This document shows positions 18,284 to 24,264 of a stretch of DNA of 24,264 bases, in pieces; position 1 is the first letter of the stretch; every line of letters begins with the position of its first letter. The notes beneath the pieces are model-generated. The model was not told the DNA's origin. It ran no database searches and saw nothing but the letters and a program-made list of their open reading frames with translations. The translations under genes were made by a program, and so were the position numbers. Source of the DNA: Priapulus caudatus (Eukaryota > Priapulida > Priapulimorpha > Priapulimorphida > Priapulidae). The stretch is from the NCBI RefSeq assembly GCF_000485595.1, contig NW_014577589.1:221656-245919 (forward strand), given 5' to 3'.

Positions 18284-18957
18284 ATGCAATAATATGTATT
18301 ATGAGCTCTTGATATTATTACGCTTTCTGTCAGAATTATGCGCTTTCTGTGCATATTTCCGCGTATATATACGTATCCACCGATTGCGAATCGCCCGGGG
18401 ATCGAGCAGTTATTTATATAAGCACAGTAGTATAAAGTCTTGCATAAATCTTTTCCTGGTAAATAGTTCCTGGTACCGCATAAATCATTTGTATATGCTA
18501 ATAACATAGCTACATAGTTAGGGTGTACAATACTATAGGTTCATATATGGGATACATATTATGGTTTTCGGAAATATTGTCTGGGAATAGATGCGTTGTA
18601 TAGGCCGCAAAGCACGGTAGATATATCTATGATGTCGCCTATGCTCTAGTACACCCAAACAGGATGGTGTCTAGGCATCTCAAAGCTGGGTTCCGGAAAC
18701 GCCAGCCAATAGAAATGCTGCGAGGACGCAGAATGGGAATTTCCAACCTGCCCGTGCGTGGCACGGATATGCGGGCGGATGGCGTGGTTAAACAATAATT
18801 TTTTCTTCATATTATATGATATGCAAGCTGATTGATAGAACTATGCTCATTACCGTAGCAGTCAGCTGAGCGCAGTTCACATGATAGGTGTTTCTTGTTA
18901 GGTGTGAAAATCAACAGCTAATGGGCTTCGAGGGACATTTAACGAGTTCGAACGAGA
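18284..18957. other. Upstream DNA with ETS/CCAAT/kappaB motif cluster
   Basis: TTCCGGAA (18691-18698), CCAAT (18706-18710) and a perfect NF-kappaB motif GGGAATTTCC (18735-18744) lie within 55 bp, in a locally GC-richer patch (18640-18790) about 530 bp before the large bZIP coding exon. It may be an alternative proximal promoter or enhancer. The remainder is AT-rich with no exon seen. Confidence 0.35.
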
Positions 18958-18965
18958 TACACACA

Positions 18966-19009
<44 letters not shown>

Positions 19010-19032
19010 CACACACATACACACACGCACAC

Positions 19033-19088
<56 letters not shown>

Positions 19089-19100
19089 GCGCCCGCGCTG

Positions 19101-19167
<67 letters not shown>

Positions 19168-19180
19168 GTATATATATATA
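18958..19180. repeat. (ACGC)n-(CA)n-(TA)n microsatellite
   Basis: Pure ACGC at 18963-19008, (CA)n with CGCG interruptions to 19152, then (TA)n to about 19180. It ends under 100 bp before the acceptor of the large bZIP exon at 19278. Confidence 0.95.
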
Positions 19181-19277
19181 TCGTTGGTGCATGTTGCAAG
19201 TAAACATCCAAAAATCCATCTATAATGCTGCCATGTTTGGGTGTCGCGTGCGCTCACCGGTATTGTCACCATTTCAG

Positions 19278-20049
19278 ACAAGTGCGCCCGTTTGACGCGG
19301 TCGTAACCTCGTCCATGATGATGCAAAATGTCGCCGCCGAGCTTGACTGGCATAGTCAACACCTGTACGAACACGCAGCCGACCCGATCGGTGCCAGCTA
19401 CTTCTCTGCCTATGTGTCACCCGAGGCTTACGTGCATCCACTGGGACATATTCAGCACACGAGCATGCAGCAGACAGCAACGCCGTCACCAGTGCCGCTA
19501 TGCGGTCAGGCGACATGCGATCGCGGTAGCGGTGCAACCGATCCGCCGACGGAGTCACGCAGCGTCTACGACGACACTCTACTCTCCGGCTACTATCGGG
19601 AGTCATCCGAGTTTTCCTCGGAGGCACCGTATTCCGCGCACGCTCCAAATGTCGATAAGGCCCCGTACTGCAACTACGGCGTAGACACCAGCGACGGCGG
19701 CGGCAACCTGTCACCGCATTCGCAGCGCACCTTAGCGTCACCGCTGTCGTACAACGCGTCGGCGGGTGAATCGGCGTGGAATTACGGCGCGAGGTCACAT
19801 CCGATCGCTGTCCCGTCACCGGCCGCCATCTCTCCCGGCTCGTACGGCAGCGCTAACAGTAACGGCAGCTGGTCAAGTGTCGACGAGGAACTGTCGGCTG
19901 CCGAGCCGAGGTCGATAGCCGCCGAGCAGATCGATCCGCAAGAGGTGAAGACGTTCATCAGCACGATGGCGAAGCAAACCCTGGCGGAGCAGATTCGCAA
20001 CAGGTGCGGCAACATCGTCGTCGAGTATCGCAAGTCGAGCGGCGAGCAC
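19278..20049 (+). CDS. ATF3-like coding exon with long N-terminal region
   Basis: Acceptor CATTTCAG|A at 19277/19278, donor GAGCAC|GTAAGT at 20049/20050. Starts are possible at 19315, 19318 and 19321 (three consecutive Met); the frame is also open back through the acceptor, allowing an upstream coding exon. Codon use is GC-rich at third positions, clearly unlike the flanking DNA. Proline-directed sites include TPSP, LSPH, ASPL, PSPA and ISPG. The exon ends at phase 0. Confidence 0.88.
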
Positions 20050-20827
20050 GTAAGTGAACGAACGAATTAGTGTAAGACTTGTGCACGCGCGCATTCGCAC
20101 GCACACACGCACGCACATACACGGTGTGCGCGATTACGTGGGCGCGTGTTCTTGCGCGCGCGTTTGCGTATGGGTATGTGTGAGCGTGTGTGCAGGAGCA
20201 ATTTTGTGGAGATATAACGCCATTTTAGTATGACTAACATGGAACATATATGCGGTTCAGCTTAATATAAGGAGTATCATTGACCCAATTAATTGGTCAT
20301 AAACGTCACATTATAGCTTACACTAATGTCTGCGTACACAGTTGACACCCGCTGATGAGCTACGCCGTCAACGCAGACGGGAGAAAAACAAAATGGCTGC
20401 GGAAAAGTGTCGAAAAAGAAAACGAGATGAGCAGTCCGCGCTTGAAGAGGTAGATATATATTTAAGCAAAAAAAATCGCCGATTCGTACCGTCGCTACAG
20501 ATGCGCACTTGCAACGATGTTTCACTGCAATTTCTAATTGATATTTGCTACAAAAGTATATACACTTCAGTGTTCGTGCTCTACTTCTATTCGCTGCTCT
20601 ACTTCTATTCGCTGCGATGCGCGTTCGAAGAACGCGGCGAGTATAAGCATTTCTGAATATCTGCTGTTTGCACGCAGAGAGAGAAACTGCTCGGCGAGGA
20701 GAACGACAAACTACAGGAGGAGGTGCGCAAACTTGAGAGGATGAAAAACGAGCTGAGCCTCATGCTACACAGCCATCTCCGGGAATGTCGTCTGCCGCGA
20801 TCATGCAGCAATATCGCTACCGGTTGA
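19278..20827 (+). CDS. bZIP transcription factor, ATF3/JDP2-like, spliced
   Basis: Nuclear AP-1/ATF-type factor expected to bind CRE/TRE DNA as a dimer. Coding exons: 19278-20049, 20342-20449 and 20678-20827; from ATG 19315 the product is about 330 residues. Residues 1-245 are low-complexity, rich in Ser, Tyr, Ala, Pro and Gly with several SP/TP sites, and end in a predicted helix (DPQEVKTFISTMAKQTLAEQ). Residues 246-281 are the basic region, RRREKNKMAAEKCRKRKRDE; residues 282-330 are the zipper ending MLHSHLRECRLP. The basic region is nearest ATF3/JDP2 and Fos. It is not BATF-like (Cys, not Ser, at the contact position; no short N terminus). ATF3 and JDP2 of vertebrates are only about 165-180 residues, so the long N terminus is unusual. 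Subfamily assignment is tentative; bZIP identity is certain. Confidence 0.88.
20050..20341 (+). other. ATF3-like intron between N-terminal and basic-region exons
   Basis: 292 bp beginning GTAAGT and ending CGTACACAG. It contains ACGC/GCGT-type simple sequence in both orientations (20085-20200), which could fold back on itself. Confidence 0.75.
20342..20449 (+). CDS. ATF3-like basic-region exon (108 bp)
   Basis: Exactly 108 bp, phase 0 on both sides, encoding LTPADELRRQRRREKNKMAA then EKCRKRKRDEQSALEE. DNA-contact residues Asn, Ala, Ala, Cys and Arg are all present. The position after the second Ala is Glu, where Fos, ATF3 and JDP2 have Ala. It has the same length, phase and boundaries as exon 4 of the Fos gene 13 kb upstream. 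Confidence 0.96.
20450..20677 (+). other. ATF3-like intron inside bZIP domain; frame stays open if retained
   Basis: 228 bp, GTAGAT...CACGCAG. Read through from the basic-region exon, the frame remains open for 68 codons to TGA at 20654-20656, giving a hydrophobic Tyr/Phe/Leu-rich tail with no zipper. It contains a perfect tandem pair of the 18-mer GCTCTACTTCTATTCGCT (20578-20613). Confidence 0.75.
20678..20827 (+). CDS. ATF3-like leucine-zipper and C-terminal exon
   Basis: Begins REKLLGEENDKLQEEVRKLE in phase 0 and ends at TGA 20825-20827. With the previous exon the zipper has five consecutive heptad leucines (ALEE, LLGE, KLQE, KLER, ELSL), then MLHSHLRECRLP, with the His-x3-Cys that follows the zipper in Fos, ATF3 and BATF proteins. 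The C-terminal tail after the zipper is only about 13 residues. Confidence 0.95.
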   Translation, partial: REKLLGEENDKLQEEVRKLERMKNELSLMLHSHLRECRLPRSCSNIATG

Positions 20828-21790
20828 CAGGGCCACCTGCATCGCTCCAACAAGCGTATCGAATTTTATTTTCACACACTCGATGTGATGCACTCGCAGT
20901 GTGTTTGTGATACGCGACCAACTGCCCAAAGCTCGGGAGTCGTTGCCTGGTCACTATGATAATTAATACATGAAATGTAATTAATTAGGTCGTTATTGAT
21001 CGTGGTCGAACGTTTACAGCGTTGCTCTCGGGAACCCACGCGACTACAAGATGACGAAAGTGAAAATCGGAGAATGGGAATGTCAAGTGATTGTGGCTGC
21101 TTAATTGGCGGTGCGTTAATGCCAGTGCGCGCACATGTATACGTACATGCTTGAGGGCGCACGGAAACTTGAAAGGGTGCGCTGCACTGAGATATAGGAT
21201 GGCTGGCTAGTACGGCCGGTACGGGTGCCTGGTACGGGGGCATTTCAACAGACATGTATCGTACGATTTCTGATTTTAATGAGACCGGTGGTCGACAGGG
21301 TCATTGTTGGTGCCATTTGTTTGTATTAACATAGAGGTAATAGGTAGTGGTGCTAGCTAGTGAATTCTTCATAGTGCCTCCGTAGTGTGTGAGTGCCTAG
21401 TATGTGCAAAATTATTGAGTTTAACTGTGCAGGGCGCTTGCAATTATCTGTTATTGCGGTTATTTTTATTTACAATTTCACTGCAAATAACACAGAGGTC
21501 AATGATATATTCTTGATTCACAAATGGTTGTTATTTTATATTCAGTATAAGGTCGTTGGGGCGCTGGCACTCGGCAAAATCGCTGGAAGATTTGCATCGA
21601 GTCCCGTCATTTGTACTTTTGTAAGTCAGATTTCGTGCAACATTGTAGGCTACAGCGTTGCTTATGCTGGACTAAATTTCATCAACATCGTAATTTTCGA
21701 TAGGTAGACTTCGCTTATATATTTATCCCGGGCCCAATTAACATGATCTCATTCGAAGTAACCTGTTTTGCTGTTGTAATTTTTTTCCTA
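20828..21790. other. Region after the ATF3-like stop; 3' UTR or intergenic
   Basis: No canonical AATAAA was seen close behind the stop codon; the first clear one is at 23141-23146. A 104-codon ATG frame at 21393-21707 encodes an aliphatic, membrane-like peptide but has no family resemblance and lies in AT-rich DNA; I do not call it a gene. Confidence 0.35.
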
Positions 21791-21798
21791 TTTATATG

Positions 21799-21834
<36 letters not shown>

Positions 21835-21968
21835 CGGGTGGCTATGTGTGTGTTTATGCGTGCGTGCGTGCGTGCGTGAGTGCGTGCGTGCGTGCGTGCG
21901 TGCGTGTGTGTGTGTGTGTGTGTGTGCGTATGCATGTGTGCGCGTGTGTGCGTGCGTGCGTGTGTGTA
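21791..21968. repeat. (TA)n-(TG)n-(TGCG)n microsatellite
   Basis: (TA)n at 21796-21821, then (TG)n and TGCG tetramers in two blocks. It is the reverse-oriented counterpart of the ACGC arrays upstream. Confidence 0.93.
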
Positions 21969-22350
21969 CTCACGTTATTTTAGGAGGAACATAGTTTGTG
22001 CGTACTGAATTTTTTCACTAGGAATGTCGTTACGGGCCTAGTTAATCGAGCGCACCGTTCTATCTTTGCGAAAGCACCCAACGCACACGTACAGTTGCCT
22101 AGAATATTGAGGTTTCTTTCGTTTTGTATGTGCGACGATCCAAATGCGAACGAGAATTTTTTTTAGATGGTTTGTCTTCTCGTCGCAGCATGTGAGTTGC
22201 TCTATATTTTTATGCGTTTGATCGAGTCGTTACTACATTCGAATGCTTGGGGGGTATATCCATTTTCCAAGGTTTGCTGTCATGAGTTTTGATTAGATCA
22301 GCTATGTGTGCAATAACTCTTCCGATACCCACATCCTACCTCCGCATCCA
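21969..22350. other. Intergenic, nothing recognised
   Basis: No ORF, repeat or RNA gene supported. Confidence 0.35.
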
Positions 22351-22367
22351 GACACACATGCATGCAT

Positions 22368-22410
<43 letters not shown>

Positions 22411-22420
22411 CGAACGAACG
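22351..22420. repeat. (ATGC)n-(ACGC)n-(ACGA)n microsatellite
   Basis: CATGCATGCATG grades into pure ACGC tetramers and then ACGAACGAACG. Stepwise unit change suggests slippage from a mutated founder unit. Confidence 0.92.
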
Positions 22421-23250
22421 CCGGAACGCGTGCAGGAACATACATGCCACGTGTAGGCCTAGTTGTTACGTATTACGTCTAAGTTAAGCATTGCATTTTG
22501 TATTGGGGAAACTCACCTGTCCAACTGAAGGTGACTACACTTCGCTGTGTATTCGTGATAATTTCCGCTGATATGTATTAATATATCATATAATATGTAT
22601 GATATATAATTAATATATATAATATAATAGGTATATAATTTCTTTATTACTCCTTATATGGGGCATAGACCATGTTTGGTGCTATGAGCAATTGTGTATT
22701 TCCTATGTAGGTTAATTAGCACCGAACGTCTATAGGCCTACACCATCCTGATTGCGTTTGTCTAAACCAGCTAAATAATGTTTTTATAAGTCAGCTATAG
22801 TAACATAAAAGAAGCCATAAGGACTTCTTTCGTCGTCACGCCTACCTCTTATATCAGAGAGATCAGACTATTTAGTAAGGAGCTGGGTTCTCATATATTT
22901 AGCCATGTTCACATTTATGCATTTATATTCCGATTGTAATATAGATATTTCTGTTGTAATTTCTTTCATGACATCCAGTTACAAGGCAAATTCATTACAA
23001 TAAGCCAGTCTGCTTTCTGTATCCGCGAATTTTTCGTCTGTATCGTATTCCTTATAAGTAAAACTCTCTAAATGTCATTCTTCGTAGGCCTACCAGTTCT
23101 GGATTAAGTCAATTTCATAATTGCACTACGTTATATCTAAAATAAAATATATCTGATTTCCCTAAATTATGTTCATAGGCTCTTTAAGTAATTTGTCAAT
23201 AACAATTTATATTTTCGTATGCCACGACGAATGAAATATTTAGCGTGTTG
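22421..23250. other. AT-rich intergenic DNA
   Basis: It holds an AT hairpin (about 22568-22612), a CArG-type CCTTATATGG (22652-22661), three TAGGCCTA palindromes (22454, 22733, 23085) and an AATAAA at 23141-23146 that could serve a long 3' UTR. No gene seen. Confidence 0.4.
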
Positions 23251-23252
23251 CG

Positions 23253-23309
<57 letters not shown>

Positions 23310-23505
23310 TGCGTGCATGCGTGCGTGCGTGTACGTACGTGTCTGTTCGCGTGCGCGCGTGCGCGCGTGCGTGCGTGCGTGCGTGTACGTACGTATCTGT
23401 TCGCGTGCGTGCGTGTACGCACGTTTCTGTTCGCGCGCGCGCGTATGTGCGTGCGTGCGTGCGTGCGTGTACGTACGTATCTGTTCGCGTGCGCGCGTGT
23501 GCATG
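23251..23505. repeat. (TG)n-(GTGC)n compound repeat with a longer-period unit
   Basis: (GT)n at 23254-23291, then GTGC tetramers. A longer unit, GTACGTACGT(G/A)TCTGTTCGCG followed by TGCGCGCGTG-type sequence, recurs at about 23333, 23386, 23419 and 23470, so a higher-order minisatellite is growing inside the microsatellite. Confidence 0.88.
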
Positions 23506-24177
23506 CCGGCGATGGATTGCTACGTGGCAGCCGGGGCGGGTATTCCGCGGGTGAGATCATCGCGGCAGCGATGCTGGGGAGCATTAGTCATGCTTCTATT
23601 TATGTGACTGAGCCATGCACGCACACCGCGGTCCTAGCAAACATCGCTGGCTGTGTGTACACGGTCGGGACCACGGCGAGTAGCAAATCTAACTATGCGC
23701 TATCGTTGGTCGGCTGGGCCGGGCGAGGGTGACGGTGAGAGGAACGGAGGGTCGATTGATTGTTTTTTTGTTTAAATTTTACCCAACTAGTTAAAACGTT
23801 TCTTAGAAAACCGAGGGATATTTTCATATCTGGCGCATGTTTTCGGGAATCGATGGGCTGCGTCGCAACAAGCACATATAAAAAGTGATAGTAAAGTGTC
23901 GTTGATGAATATGCCCGCGGTAAAACGGTGGCGCACAGTATAAACATTTCTGTTTATCACACCGGAACTTCTCGTAGCTCACGATGCAACCGCGCGTTCA
24001 TGGCCACGTATACAGCCATGGAGCTCTAGGCGTTCATACAGACCGTTCTGTATGCCTACAACACAGAGACGGGGGTGTCAGGGTTTGATAGTAGGCTACA
24101 TATGCGAAGCCAAGGAGTCCGACAGCAATTAAATCAGTAAGCATTTGACTCCAGGCTCGCGTGTATTTCGAACGCTG
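23506..24177. other. Non-repetitive DNA, GC-richer at 23506-23745; no gene supported
   Basis: A frame through 23506-23732 (GEIIAAAMLGSISHASIYVT and on) is protein-like in composition but has no recognised family, and its upstream part is microsatellite. It might be an exon of a gene to the right; evidence is too thin to call. Confidence 0.25.
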
Positions 24178-24178
24178 T

Positions 24179-24234
<56 letters not shown>

Positions 24235-24264
24235 TATATATACGTATATATATATATATATATA
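24178..24264. repeat. (TA)n microsatellite at right edge
   Basis: Near-perfect TA dinucleotides from 24180 to the end of the window, with short interruptions around 24229-24245. Confidence 0.95.

Noticed and set aside
18958-19180. Regular repeats as a CRISPR array
   Set aside because: No unique spacers; simple di- and tetranucleotide repeats in an animal genome.
18888-19374. ORFs running through the repeat into the ATF3-like exon region
   Set aside because: Their non-repeat parts are out of frame with the bZIP reading frame, and the acceptor at 19278 explains the true exon start.
21393-21707. 104-codon membrane-like ORF
   Set aside because: AT-rich composition readily gives hydrophobic frames; no homology, splice signals or neighbouring support.
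22652-22661. CArG box CCTTATATGG as a serum-response element for Fos
   Set aside because: It is about 19 kb from the Fos start and downstream of the second gene in AT-rich DNA, where such a match is easily accidental.
23196-23732. Frames through the GTGC array, and a possible exon at 23506-23732
   Set aside because: Upstream half is repeat; the downstream half is protein-like but has no recognisable family and no clear acceptor.

Overview
This looks like nuclear DNA from a marine invertebrate animal. It has spliced genes with GT-AG introns, very AT-rich intergenic stretches, abundant (CA)n and (ACGC)n microsatellites, TTAGGG-type telomere-like tracts, and many short inverted-repeat transposon remnants. 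I cannot place the phylum. No bacterial operon, CRISPR array, rRNA or tRNA gene was recognised.

Layout: (1) 1-1000 is a GC-richer zone that may be a divergent promoter. One convincing but unidentified short coding exon reads leftward (494 to 381) and leaves the window. A weaker candidate starts rightward at 708 with an AAGATGGCGGC start context. (2) 1100-3540 is intergenic and repeat-rich, with a hAT-like element (2936-3123) and a TTAGGG-cored inverted repeat (2415-2582). (3) 3540-8623 is a Fos/kayak-family AP-1 gene on the + strand. It has six coding exons, all joined by phase-0 introns, and would encode about 362 residues. A perfect CRE lies about 190 bp before the proposed start and a second lies in intron 1. 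(4) 8684-9394 is a 19-bp GC-rich minisatellite starting about 60 bp after the Fos stop. It is followed by a probable 3' UTR with an AU-rich element and an AATAAA at 10352. (5) 10360-14150 is AT-rich intergenic DNA. It holds a 377-bp nested palindrome, a CpG-rich candidate promoter (NRF1/MEF2/tandem CRE-like/E2F motifs, 12780-13075), and a 209-bp element with an 8-bp target-site duplication and a CCCTAA core. (6) 14345-20827 is a second bZIP gene on the + strand, closest to the ATF3/JDP2 group. Three coding exons are well supported (19278-20049, 20342-20449, 20678-20827), and a tiny upstream first coding exon at 14345-14364 fits in phase. Its introns and flanks carry most of the microsatellites. 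(7) 20828-24264 shows no gene I can support, only microsatellites and AT-rich sequence.

The main biological message is the linkage. A Fos gene and an ATF3/JDP2-like gene lie head-to-tail, each with the DNA-binding basic region on its own 108-bp phase-0 exon. This resembles the vertebrate FOS-JDP2-BATF neighbourhood and points to an old tandem array of AP-1 bZIP genes. The two proteins belong to families that heterodimerise with Jun-type partners on TRE/CRE sites. CRE and AP-1 motifs are present near both genes, so cross- or self-regulation is plausible but unproven.
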